Of a stretch of DNA of 64,000 nt, positions 18,801-26,312 are shown one piece after another. A program made the position numbers and the translations under genes. The notes under the pieces are model-generated. The model ran no database searches. It was not told the origin of the DNA and was given only the letters and a program-made list of their open reading frames with translations. The first letter of the stretch is position 1; every line of letters begins with the position of its first letter. Origin of the DNA: Bermanella sp034110565 (lineage in GTDB: Bacteria > Pseudomonadota > Gammaproteobacteria > Pseudomonadales > Oceanobacteraceae); assembly GCA_034110565.1 (NCBI GenBank), contig JAWUYY010000020.1:9477-73476 (forward strand), given 5' to 3'.

Positions 18801-19386
18801 AGTTTTTGATGAATTTGAACGTCTACCCGGTGCTATTAGCAATCAAGGGTTGGGCTTAGGATTATCTATTGCCCAGCGTATTGCACAGTTACTTGGTCAT
18901 AGTATCGACGTACAATCAAGAGTAGGTGTGGGGTCTAAATTTTCTATTAAGGCACCCAAAGGCAGTATTCAAGTCACGCCAAGCAAGCCAAAAATGAAAG
19001 ACCCTAATCTTGCTGGTATTAGAGTTATCTGTATTGATAATGAACAAAGTATATTGATTGGAATGCAATCACTCTTAGAGCAATGGGGTTGCCATGTCAT
19101 TACCGCCACAGATTTAGGTCAAGCATTAAGCTTTTGGAACCTAACCGAAACACCACAATTCATATTAGCCGATTACCATCTTGATCATGAAACGGGTTTA
19201 GATGTAATAGAAGCACTGCGCTTACACTGGCAAACGAATATTAGTGCTATTGTCATCAGTGCCGATAACAGCGATGAGATTCGTCAGAGGGTCTTAGATA
19301 AGAATTGCTTATTTATGGCGAAACCGGTGGCACCGGCTGCCCTGCGAAATATATTACGACAACAACTCAATACAAAAAATAAATAA
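15895..19386 (+). CDS. crbS: Hybrid sensor kinase with sodium:solute symporter domain (CrbS)
   Basis: A 1163-residue membrane hybrid kinase. Residues about 1-520 form a sodium:solute-symporter-like domain with a dozen or so helices. A PAS region starts near 632 (ETIPQGISVVDKDL), then a short coiled coil, the HisKA phospho-acceptor His811 (ASHDLLQP), a HATPase domain (NFVSNALRYT near 925, DTGPGI, GLGLGLSIA) and a C-terminal receiver with Asp1093 (LADYHLD). The design is that of CrbS (VC0303-type), which senses an acetate-related cue and signals to CrbR to switch on acs. It converges on crbR with 6 nt between stops, and acs lies next. Confidence 0.88.
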   Translation: MDKQLLLILVSVYGGLLFFIAWWGEKHGQFIRLSWWRPLIYSLSIGVYCSSWTFLGAVGQAVENGWHFLPIYLGPILLIVFGWPFLKRLLTISHHNKVTSIADFIGSRYGKNQALAAIVTLVLVVGTLPYIALQLRGVSIAWGSLNWQNTNPTFNDASSFIAAVVMTWFAILFGTRVIDGPDRLRGMITAVATESIIKLVAFVVVALLAISLMNSELPDVQAANFQLEQVTSPLFLTELILAATAIICLPRQFHVMVVEYQGARDTQYTRWLVPLYLGAFALLAIPLAHTGAQLFGSLDISPDSYVLSLPRFSGDEWILALTFIGAISAATGMVVVATITLSIMVSNELIVPAWLRPKNKARYQSKDLGRTLRFIRRGAIIAILALSWLLERIMSQNEGLASIGLISFAACAQLLPGVLAALYWPKGHARGVIAGLFSGMLIWFYCLLLPTLLPNDHSVLINGLFNVAWLAPNNLLGLNFLDPLSLGVLLSLCFNSLAFYLVSNQSAFTHLDLRQAQRFTHIHLRHDDIQLDTTLSSVEVRQLQSLVDPLFGVERSHAMWRSFERQIGHRLLPHDYAPNFVIGDIEHELGAIIGAVSAHKAIVLLASEQPLKLQDFVSLVSGSSKQIQFSQTLLQTTLETIPQGISVVDKDLKLVAWNQQYQTLFEYPKRLLYIGCDIKTIYEYNAQRGYLGSEESNQKKLVQRRLMQLNTGNDYRLERKLPNGKVIEIHGTPLKNGGYVTTYTDISDYDRILTELAQSKSHLEERVNLRTEELQNTNELLQRENELRARTEQELLQVHASKSRFLAAASHDLLQPINAARLFTASIQAQIQPLQPNRASLNITTQQLDDALTQAEQLINSLREISRLSSGKEQARRSNFSLDSLLRPLASEAIAIAEKKGIEFHWVPSNAWLYSDQHLLRRVLQNFVSNALRYTQSGKVLMGARRIGDEISLQVLDTGPGISTDEMERVFDEFERLPGAISNQGLGLGLSIAQRIAQLLGHSIDVQSRVGVGSKFSIKAPKGSIQVTPSKPKMKDPNLAGIRVICIDNEQSILIGMQSLLEQWGCHVITATDLGQALSFWNLTETPQFILADYHLDHETGLDVIEALRLHWQTNISAIVISADNSDEIRQRVLDKNCLFMAKPVAPAALRNILRQQLNTKNK

Positions 19387-19392
19387 CGGGCA

Positions 19393-20058
19393 TTAAAAAT
19401 TAATTTGACTATGAAGAGGCTGCACAGCAAGTTCACTCATGGCTTTTACTACTTGAGTACGCGAGTGTAAACCCAGCTTGCGGAAAATTTCAGTCATGTG
19501 AGCTTTAACAGTGGCTTCTGTCACATGAAGCTCATAAGCAATTTGTTTATTCAGCAATCCATCACTGACCATGCTGGCTACGCGAAATTGTTGCGGCGTC
19601 AATTGTGCTAATGCTTGCGCAAAATTCATTTCATTCGCGCTGCTTGATTGACTGTCTGATATGTTTTTAGGTATCCATACTCCACCATCTAATACCGTTT
19701 GAATGGCTTCAACCATATCTTCAATAGGGCTGCTTTTGGGTAAGAATCCACTGGCACCATGATCCATGGCTCGACGAACAATATCCGGCTGATCATGGGC
19801 TGATACTACAATCACCGGTATATGAGGGTAATGGGCAACTAAAAAAACCAACCCACTAAAGCCTTGTGCACCAGGCATGTGCAAATCTAGCAAAATTAAC
19901 TGTGTCTGCGTTTGTTGTTCAACTTGCGATTGCAAACTGGAAAGATCTTGAGCTTCAGATATTTTCACATCGGGGAATTCGCGTAATAACGTGCCACTTA
20001 AAGCGCTGCGAAATAAAGGATGATCGTCTGCTACGATAATGCGATAAGCGTCCGACAT
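19393..20058 (-). CDS. crbR: NarL/LuxR-family response regulator (CrbR)
   Basis: A 221-residue regulator. The receiver (about 5-120) has acidic residues at DD11-12 and phospho-acceptor Asp58 (LLDLHMP). The C-terminal LuxR-type helix-turn-helix has LTPQQFRVASMVSDGLLNKQIAYELHV in segments near 153-180, then TVKAHMTEIFRKL. As partner of CrbS it should activate acs and the symporter genes. It lies downstream of acs on the same strand, so it may also be expressed by read-through, which would give positive feedback (inference). Identification rests on domain type plus context. Confidence 0.86.
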   Translation of the reverse strand: MSDAYRIIVADDHPLFRSALSGTLLREFPDVKISEAQDLSSLQSQVEQQTQTQLILLDLHMPGAQGFSGLVFLVAHYPHIPVIVVSAHDQPDIVRRAMDHGASGFLPKSSPIEDMVEAIQTVLDGGVWIPKNISDSQSSSANEMNFAQALAQLTPQQFRVASMVSDGLLNKQIAYELHVTEATVKAHMTEIFRKLGLHSRTQVVKAMSELAVQPLHSQINF

Positions 20059-20145
20059 AAAAGTCCATTATTGTTATTTTTGTAGACTTAAAGGTACACC
20101 ATTTTCAACTTTATTCCATCTGTAAGATTACGCCTTTTTTAGATC

Positions 20146-20180
20146 ACCTTTACTAGGGCCTCCCTGCCCTTAGTAAAGGT
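20146..20180 (-). other. Long hairpin just after acs
   Basis: The arms ACCTTTACTAGGGC and GCCCTTAGTAAAGGT pair over 14 bp with one bulged base and a 6-nt loop. It starts 8 nt after the acs stop. On the minus strand it is followed by GATCTAAAAAAGG, so it lacks a T-tract and may stabilise the acs 3' end while allowing read-through into crbR. Confidence 0.55.
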
Positions 20181-20188
20181 AATTAAGG

Positions 20189-22144
20189 TTAAGCCACTTC
20201 GGCTAATTTTTTATGATCACTGATCAGTGACTCCACTACACTTGGGTCAGCCAATGTAGAGATATCGCCTAGCGTATCAAACTCATCTGTTGCGATTTTT
20301 CGCAATATACGACGCATGATCTTACCACTGCGAGTTTTAGGTAAATTTGGTGCCCACTGGATAATATCCGGTGTCGCAATTGGGCCAATTTCCTTGCGTA
20401 CCCAAGCAATTAAATCCTGCTTCATTGTATCGCTTGAATGCTTGCTGTGATTTAACGTCACATACACATAAATGCCTTGGCCTTTTATATCGTGAGGGAA
20501 ACCCACTACAGCCGCTTCCGCTACCGCCTCATGCGCCACCAACGCGCTTTCTATTTCAGCCGTGCCCATGCGGTGACCAGAAACATTCAACACGTCATCC
20601 ACACGACCGGTAATCCAGTAATAACCATCTTCATCGCGCTTAGCGCCGTCACCTGTAAAATAACTGCCTTCAAAGGTTGAGAAATAGGTGTCGATAAAAC
20701 GCTGATGATCACCAAATACGGTACGCATCTGTCCAGGCCAACTGTCTTTAATGATTAAGTTACCGCTTGCAACGCCTTCCAGTTCTTTGCCGTTCTCATC
20801 CACCAATGCAGGTTCAACACCAAAGAAAGGTCGCGTAGCAGAACCAGGTTTTAAATCCGTTGCGCCAGGAAGCGGCGTGATCATGGCGGCTCCCGTTTCT
20901 GTTTGCCACCAGGTATCGACGATTGGGCATTGGTTGCGACCGAATGTGCGGTAATACCAACGCCAAGCTTCTGGATTTATCGGCTCACCAACTGTACCCA
21001 ATAAACGTAAGCTAGAGAGGTTCGCACCCTCTACCGGTTCATCACCATCTGCCATTAAGGCACGAATAGCAGTTGGTGCTATGTATAAAACATTGATGTC
21101 GAATTTATCGACAATACGCGCAATGCGGCCACAATCTGGGTATGTTGGCACCCCTTCATACATCACCACGGTGGCACCGTTAGCTAATGGGCCATACACG
21201 ATGTAACTGTGGCCTGTTATCCAGCCGACATCAGCTGCACACCAGTACACATCCCCTTTCTTGTAATCAAAAATATATTCATGAGTCATCGCGGCATAAA
21301 CTAAATAACCACCGCAGGTATGTACAACACCCTTGGGCTTGCCCGTACTACCTGATGTATACAAGATGAATAATGGGTCTTCTGCATTCATTTTTTCAGC
21401 TGGGCACACATCGCTTTGCGCATTAACTAATGTGTGATAATCCACGTCACGCTCTGCAACCATATTGACAGGATTATTCGTGCGATCTAATACCACCACA
21501 TGCTTCACTAACCCTACAGGGCATAAATCAATGGCGTTATCGACATTCTCTTTTAGTGGTATGCACTTACCAGCACGTAAACCTTGATTCGCTGTAATAA
21601 TATACTGGCTATTACCATCGACTAAACGACCTGAAAGTGCCTCTGGAGAAAATCCCCCAAAGACAACTGAATGCACTGCACCTAGGCGCGCACAAGCCAA
21701 CATAGCAATCGCGGCCTCGGGCACCATAGGCATATAGATAGTCACTACATCGCCTTTCTTAACACCCAGTTCCTTTAAGCCATTAGAGAATTTATTCAGT
21801 TCTTCAGACAACTGTTTGTACGTAATCAACCGTGATTGGTCTTTTTCATCATCAGGCTCCCATACAAACGCGGTCGTATCCGGGGTTTCTTTTGCGTGAC
21901 GATCAACACAACTTTCGGTGACATTTAATTCACCGTCTTCAAACCAACGGATATGTAGGTCTTTTTTGTCATAAGAAACATCTTTTACTTTTGTAAAAGG
22001 CGTTTGCCAATCGACACGTTTGGCCTGTTCGGCCCAAAATGCTTCTGGGTTTGAAATAGAGTGGTGATACATCTCAAGATACTGTTCATTACTGAGCAAT
22101 GTTTCTTGGTTGGGCTTAACTGGATAAACTGTTTGCTCTGTCAT
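20189..22144 (-). CDS. acs: Acetyl-CoA synthetase
   Basis: Activates acetate to acetyl-CoA via acetyl-AMP, the high-affinity acetate assimilation route. The 651-residue AMP-forming ligase has the P-loop YTSGSTGKPKG, the WWQTETGA motif, YFTGDGAKRDEDGYYWITGR, and PKTRSGKIMRRIL with the acetylatable catalytic Lys near 609. Length matches E. coli Acs (652 aa). It is divergent from the porin-symporter cluster and next to crbSR; the shared 240-nt intergenic region carries repeated candidate regulator sites. Confidence 0.97.
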   Translation of the reverse strand: MTEQTVYPVKPNQETLLSNEQYLEMYHHSISNPEAFWAEQAKRVDWQTPFTKVKDVSYDKKDLHIRWFEDGELNVTESCVDRHAKETPDTTAFVWEPDDEKDQSRLITYKQLSEELNKFSNGLKELGVKKGDVVTIYMPMVPEAAIAMLACARLGAVHSVVFGGFSPEALSGRLVDGNSQYIITANQGLRAGKCIPLKENVDNAIDLCPVGLVKHVVVLDRTNNPVNMVAERDVDYHTLVNAQSDVCPAEKMNAEDPLFILYTSGSTGKPKGVVHTCGGYLVYAAMTHEYIFDYKKGDVYWCAADVGWITGHSYIVYGPLANGATVVMYEGVPTYPDCGRIARIVDKFDINVLYIAPTAIRALMADGDEPVEGANLSSLRLLGTVGEPINPEAWRWYYRTFGRNQCPIVDTWWQTETGAAMITPLPGATDLKPGSATRPFFGVEPALVDENGKELEGVASGNLIIKDSWPGQMRTVFGDHQRFIDTYFSTFEGSYFTGDGAKRDEDGYYWITGRVDDVLNVSGHRMGTAEIESALVAHEAVAEAAVVGFPHDIKGQGIYVYVTLNHSKHSSDTMKQDLIAWVRKEIGPIATPDIIQWAPNLPKTRSGKIMRRILRKIATDEFDTLGDISTLADPSVVESLISDHKKLAEVA

Positions 22145-22210
22145 GGTATTCCCCTACATACGAATTCTTTTGCATGCCTGTAGTGTCTAGGCTGACCGTT
22201 TTTTTCACCA

Positions 22211-22226
22211 TTAGACCTTTGTCTAA
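22211..22226. promoter_or_regulatory. Candidate CrbR site 1 (palindrome)
   Basis: TTAGACCTTTGTCTAA, with inverted arms TTAGAC and GTCTAA, lies 67 nt upstream of the acs start codon. NarL-type regulators bind short inverted heptamers of this kind. Assignment to CrbR is by context only. Confidence 0.5.
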
Positions 22227-22279
22227 CGTTCAATATTACACCCAGCCCAACCTACGGACATATCGCAAATGGAATGGCA

Positions 22280-22292
22280 TTAGACTTTAGTC
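22280..22292. promoter_or_regulatory. Candidate CrbR site 2
   Basis: TTAGACTTTAGTC repeats the left arm of site 1 and keeps the GTC of the right arm. It lies about 67 nt from site 1, centre to centre. Confidence 0.45.
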
Positions 22293-22303
22293 GTATATAT
22301 ACC

Positions 22304-22312
22304 AAGGACTAA
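22304..22312. promoter_or_regulatory. Candidate CrbR half-site 3 (opposite orientation)
   Basis: AAGGACTAA is the reverse complement of TTAGTCCTT, a variant of the TTAGAC-CTT half-site, about two helical turns from site 2 on the porin side. Confidence 0.35.
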
Positions 22313-22362
22313 TAGGTATTTCTTTTCTTAAGGCTCTTACTGATAGGTGTCACACAAATATT

Positions 22363-22389
22363 CATAACTAAAACAAATGTTTAGTTATG
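22363..22389. promoter_or_regulatory. Perfect 10-bp inverted repeat before the porin gene
   Basis: CATAACTAAA and TTTAGTTATG are perfect inverted arms with a 7-nt spacer. The repeat ends 21 nt before the GGAGGG ribosome site of the porin. It could be an operator or a leader hairpin. Confidence 0.5.
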
Positions 22390-22422
22390 GCTATTTATCT
22401 TAAACCACCTGGAGGGAAGACC

Positions 22423-23619
22423 ATGAGAAAGCCCATCTCATTAAAATCCAATAATAAAAAAGCCCTTGCCCTAGCCTGCACACTCGGTTGCGCAACTCTA
22501 GCAAGTCCACTCACTCACGCCGAAACCCAATACAAGTTTGGTGGTTACATAAAATTTGATGCCATCTTTAGCCAATACTCAGACACGCAACGTGCTGGTA
22601 ATGTTGGTGATGATTTCCTCGTCCCATCAACCATTGCAGTCGGTGACGGTTCTGGCGAAGGTGATATGTTGTTTGATGCACACGCTAAACATTCCCGTAT
22701 TAACTTCAAAACAACAACAGATACCGAAGTCGGTGATGTTGTCAGTTTTATCGAAATGGATTTTAACTCTAGCGCAGATGAACGCTTAACTAATCAAGCA
22801 AGCAACGGTTTACGTCATGCATTCTTGGCTTGGAATAAACCCGATGGTAGTTCCATTACGGCTGGTCAAACTTGGAGTACCTTTTTTAATGTAGGTGCAT
22901 TACCAGAAGCGGTGGATTTTGTTGGCCCAACGTCAGGTACTATTTTTGTACGTCAAGCCCAAGTGCGTTACACCATGCCCATGGCGGGTGGCAAATTGAT
23001 GGTGGCAGCTGAGAATCCATCTGCTGGTTTTAACGATGATCGGGTTGGCGGCACCATGAATTCAAACAACGTCGATGACAACACAATGCCTGATTTAATC
23101 GGTCGTTTTGACGGCGGTTCAGATGGTTTAAGTTATTCAGCCGCACTCATGTTACGTCAAATTGCTTATAACGATGGTGTTCAAGATGAAAGTGAAATGG
23201 GTTATGCCGTTTCTCTAAGTGGTAAATATGTCATGGGCAGCGGTGATGATATAAAAGTCATGCTAAGCAGCGGTGCTTTAGGTCGTTACATTGCATTAAA
23301 TGCATTTCGTGATGGCGGTATCGAAGCCGATGGCAGTGTTGATCTGAACAGTGTTACCGGTGGCTTCATTGCTTACAAACACATGTGGAGCACTAAAATG
23401 CGCAGCACTGTGTCCTATGCGTTTGCTGAAGCCGATAACTCAGATGCCATCACGTCTGATATCACAAAATCCATCGATAACATGTACGTCAACCTTATGT
23501 ATAGCCCGACTAAACAGTTAACGTTTGGCGGCGAATACATCCTAGCTAATCGTGAAACTGAAAGCGGCGATGACGGTGATTTATCACGCATTCAATTCAC
23601 CAGTAAGTTAAGTTTTTAA
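22423..23619 (+). CDS. DcaP-like trimeric outer-membrane porin
   Basis: A 398-residue outer-membrane barrel. The signal peptide ends SPLTHAE. The first strand, YKFGGYIKFDAIFS, and the segments SRINFKT, FIEMDF and RHAFLAWN match DcaP-like porins for small carboxylates. It ends in a strand with terminal Phe (IQFTSKLSF), needed for Bam assembly. The start has GGAGGG 6 nt upstream; an earlier in-frame ATG lies inside an inverted repeat and has no ribosome site. It heads the acetate-uptake cluster, so acetate or related acids are likely cargo (inference). Confidence 0.83.
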   Translation: MRKPISLKSNNKKALALACTLGCATLASPLTHAETQYKFGGYIKFDAIFSQYSDTQRAGNVGDDFLVPSTIAVGDGSGEGDMLFDAHAKHSRINFKTTTDTEVGDVVSFIEMDFNSSADERLTNQASNGLRHAFLAWNKPDGSSITAGQTWSTFFNVGALPEAVDFVGPTSGTIFVRQAQVRYTMPMAGGKLMVAAENPSAGFNDDRVGGTMNSNNVDDNTMPDLIGRFDGGSDGLSYSAALMLRQIAYNDGVQDESEMGYAVSLSGKYVMGSGDDIKVMLSSGALGRYIALNAFRDGGIEADGSVDLNSVTGGFIAYKHMWSTKMRSTVSYAFAEADNSDAITSDITKSIDNMYVNLMYSPTKQLTFGGEYILANRETESGDDGDLSRIQFTSKLSF

Positions 23620-23632
23620 TCACTTAATTTTT

Positions 23633-23668
23633 CATAGGGTGTTAAGACAATAGACTTTACACCTTATG
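23633..23668 (+). other. Stem-loop between porin and DUF4212 genes
   Basis: CATAGGGTGTTAAG pairs with CTTTACACCTTATG (one G-U, one U-U) around an 8-nt loop. There is no T-tract. It could be a processing or partial-termination site that lowers symporter relative to porin expression. Confidence 0.5.
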
Positions 23669-23704
23669 AAGCTGACAAATAAGAGAACTACTGGAGAAAG
23701 CATC

Positions 23705-23971
23705 ATGTCATTTAAATCACAAAGCGATGCCAAAGCCTATTGGAAAGAAAACCTCACCCTCATGGTCAAACTGTTAATTGTTTGGTTTGTGGTGTCGTTT
23801 GGCTGCGGCATTTTATTAGTGGATCAATTAAACCAATTTCATATTGGCGGTTATAAATTAGGATTCTGGTTTGCCCAACAAGGTTCCATTTATACTTTTG
23901 TGCTTTTAGTTTTCTATTACACAAGAAAAATGGGTCAACTTGATCGTAAATACGGCGTCGACGACGAATAG
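23705..23971 (+). CDS. DUF4212 small membrane subunit of an acetate-type symporter
   Basis: An 88-residue membrane protein with two helices (about 18-40 and 58-78). The pattern AYWKENLTLMVKLLIVWFVVSFG and the ending FYYTRKMGQLDRKYGV are typical of DUF4212, whose genes stand just before VC_2705-type sodium:solute symporters. The start with GGAGAA upstream is preferred over one 13 codons earlier, inside a stem-loop. The symporter gene begins 9 nt after the stop. It probably forms a two-part transporter. Confidence 0.9.
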   Translation: MSFKSQSDAKAYWKENLTLMVKLLIVWFVVSFGCGILLVDQLNQFHIGGYKLGFWFAQQGSIYTFVLLVFYYTRKMGQLDRKYGVDDE

Positions 23972-23980
23972 AGGTGTACC

Positions 23981-25711
23981 ATGGAATTACAAACACTCAC
24001 CTACATTGTCGTAGGTATTACGTTTGCCATTTATATTGGCATTGCAATTTGGGCCCGAGCGGGCACAACGAAAGAATTTTACATCGCTGGCGGTGGTATC
24101 CATCCTATTGCTAATGGTATGGCTACCGCAGCAGACTGGATGAGCGCCGCGTCTTTTATCTCCATGGCAGGTTTAATCGCCTTTATGGGGTATGGTGGTT
24201 CCGTTTTCTTAATGGGTTGGACAGGTGGCTTTGTAATCTTAGCCATGCTGCTTGCGCCTTATCTAAGAAAATATGGTAAGTTCACAGTACCTGAATTCAT
24301 CGGTGATCGATTCTATTCTCGTACCGCAAGAATCGTAGCGGTTATTTGTCTCATCATTTGTTCGGTTACCTATGTAATTGGTCAAATGAAAGGGATCGGC
24401 GTTGCGTTTTCTCGCTTCTTAGAAGTTAGCTACGACACAGGCTTATTAGTCGGTATGTGTATTGTTTTCTTCTATGCCGTACTTGGTGGAATGAAAGGGA
24501 TCACTTACACCCAGATCGCCCAATACTGTATTTTAATTTTAGCTTATACCATTCCGGCAATTTTCATCTCACTTAGCTTAACCGGTAATCCAATTCCACA
24601 ATTAGGTCTTGGCTCTACACTAAGTGGTAGTGATGTGTTCTTACTCGATCGGCTTGACCAAGTGGTCACCGAACTAGGCTTTGCCGAATACACTACCAGC
24701 GTAAGACTCAATACAGTCAATATGTTTGCTTACACTTTATCTCTAATGATCGGTACAGCTGGCTTACCTCACGTCATCATTCGTTTTTTCACCGTACCTA
24801 AAGTTAAAGATGCGCGCTCTTCTGCGGGCTGGGCACTGATCTTTATTGCCATTCTTTATACAACGGCACCTGCTGTTGCGGGTATGGCTCGTTTAAACTT
24901 AATGACAACCATAGAGCCTTCAAGCGGAGAGAATCTTGCGTATGAAGAACGTCCTCAATGGTTTAAAAATTGGGAAAAAACCGGCCTACTTCAATTTGAA
25001 GATAAAAATGGCGACGGCTTAATCCAGTACACCGCGGATAAAGAGAAAAACGAAATGGTAAAAGTGGATCGCGACATCATGGTGTTAGCGAACCCTGAGA
25101 TTGCACAACTTCCAAACTGGGTGATCGCGCTTGTAGCTGCCGGTGGTTTAGCCGCCGCACTATCAACCGCAGCTGGTTTGTTGCTCGCCATTTCTTCGGC
25201 CATCAGTCATGACTTACTTAAAGGTGTGTTCATGCCGCAAATCACGGAGAAACAAGAGCTAAGAGCATCACGTATTGCCATGGCAGGTGCCATCGGTGTG
25301 GCGGGTTATCTCGGTTTTAATCCTCCCGACTTTGCCGCAGGTACGGTTGCCCTCGCATTTGGTTTAGCTGCTTCTTCGATTTTCCCTGCATTAATGATGG
25401 GTATCTTTAGTAGCCGCATAAACAAAGAAGGTGCGATTTCAGGCATGATTGCAGGTATTACTGTTACCTTACTTTATGTGTTCCAACACAAAGGTATTAT
25501 GTTTGTACCAGGCACAGAGTTCTTGGGCGACATGCCAAGCAACTGGTTCTTCGGAATTGAACCCAATGCCTTTGGTGCAATCGGTGCCGTTGTAAACTTT
25601 GCCGTTGCATTCGCAGTCTCTCGTGTGACTAAGGCTCCGCCACAGCACATTCAAGAACTAGTGGAACATATTCGTGTACCAACAGGAATAACAGAAGCAC
25701 ACGACCATTAA
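23981..25711 (+). CDS. Sodium:solute symporter, VC_2705/ActP-like
   Basis: A 576-residue integral membrane transporter of the SSS family with about 13 helices. Recognisable segments are EFYIAGGGIHPIANGMATAADWMSAASFI in pieces near 30-60, FVILAMLLAPYLRKYGKFTVPEF, and GTAGLPHVIIRFF. A hydrophilic loop near 305-365 is typical of the subfamily. With the DUF4212 partner next to acs it most likely imports acetate or another short carboxylate with Na+. GAGGTG precedes the ATG. A strong terminator follows. Confidence 0.9.
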   Translation: MELQTLTYIVVGITFAIYIGIAIWARAGTTKEFYIAGGGIHPIANGMATAADWMSAASFISMAGLIAFMGYGGSVFLMGWTGGFVILAMLLAPYLRKYGKFTVPEFIGDRFYSRTARIVAVICLIICSVTYVIGQMKGIGVAFSRFLEVSYDTGLLVGMCIVFFYAVLGGMKGITYTQIAQYCILILAYTIPAIFISLSLTGNPIPQLGLGSTLSGSDVFLLDRLDQVVTELGFAEYTTSVRLNTVNMFAYTLSLMIGTAGLPHVIIRFFTVPKVKDARSSAGWALIFIAILYTTAPAVAGMARLNLMTTIEPSSGENLAYEERPQWFKNWEKTGLLQFEDKNGDGLIQYTADKEKNEMVKVDRDIMVLANPEIAQLPNWVIALVAAGGLAAALSTAAGLLLAISSAISHDLLKGVFMPQITEKQELRASRIAMAGAIGVAGYLGFNPPDFAAGTVALAFGLAASSIFPALMMGIFSSRINKEGAISGMIAGITVTLLYVFQHKGIMFVPGTEFLGDMPSNWFFGIEPNAFGAIGAVVNFAVAFAVSRVTKAPPQHIQELVEHIRVPTGITEAHDH

Positions 25712-25748
25712 TTTTCATTAATTCCATTCAGCCTTTCGATTCGGCACT

Positions 25749-25779
25749 CCCCGGTAATACTTTACCGGGGCATTTTTTT
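25749..25779 (+). terminator. Terminator after the symporter gene
   Basis: CCCCGGTAA/TTACCGGGG stem with a short loop, then CATTTTTTTA. Strong GC arms and a T-tract. Confidence 0.9.
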
Positions 25780-25817
25780 ACTTTAGTTTGTTGGTATAAC
25801 CACTCACAGGAAACAGT

Positions 25818-26312
25818 ATGTTCAAAAATAAACATGTAATAGTTTCACTTATTGTGGCACCAATTCTTGCCATTCTCAGTTACTTTGCTATTGACGCAAT
25901 CGTCGCTGAAACACCCCATGCAGCAGAAGCAGGAGAACGAGTAGAGCTTGTAGAAAAACCAAACTGTCGCTACTCAAGCGGCTCTTGTGATTTAAAAAAT
26001 GGTGAATTTGAAATGCACATCCAAGCTCAGTGGGCCGATGATGTACAGGTATTGCTAACACTAGAATCCAAATTTCCATTAGATGGTGTCATCGCATCCC
26101 ACGTAACGAATCAAGACCATAACGTGCCTCCCATTAATATGCGTCCATTAGATAAAGAAGGCTTTAAGTGGGCATTGAGCATTATCAACCCTAACCTAGA
26201 AGTGGATCGTTTACGTTTAGCTGCATCAGCCAACCAGGCTATCTATTTTGGCGATGCTTCCCTTGCATTTATCAACTATGAAACCAGCTATCATGATGAC
26301 TTCAGAAAGTGA
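25818..26312 (+). CDS. Membrane-anchored extracytoplasmic protein, unknown
   Basis: A 164-residue protein not recognised. The N-terminal helix (about 8-30) acts as signal or anchor. The exported part has a Cys pair CRYSSGSC (possible disulfide) and a beta-rich pattern (FEMHIQAQWADDVQVLLTL), perhaps an immunoglobulin-like fold. AGGAAA precedes the ATG. The end overlaps the start of the DUF294 gene, so translation is probably coupled. Its place in the acetate cluster suggests a part in sensing or transport, which is inference only. Confidence 0.7.
   Translation: MFKNKHVIVSLIVAPILAILSYFAIDAIVAETPHAAEAGERVELVEKPNCRYSSGSCDLKNGEFEMHIQAQWADDVQVLLTLESKFPLDGVIASHVTNQDHNVPPINMRPLDKEGFKWALSIINPNLEVDRLRLAASANQAIYFGDASLAFINYETSYHDDFRK

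Noticed and set aside
22387..22422. Longer porin start with 12 extra residues
   Set aside because: It lies inside a perfect inverted repeat, has no ribosome site and would spoil the signal peptide.
23650..23663. A fourth TTAG-type regulator site (ATAGACTTTACACC)
   Set aside because: It matches only the first half, lies inside the stem-loop between genes and is not at a promoter.
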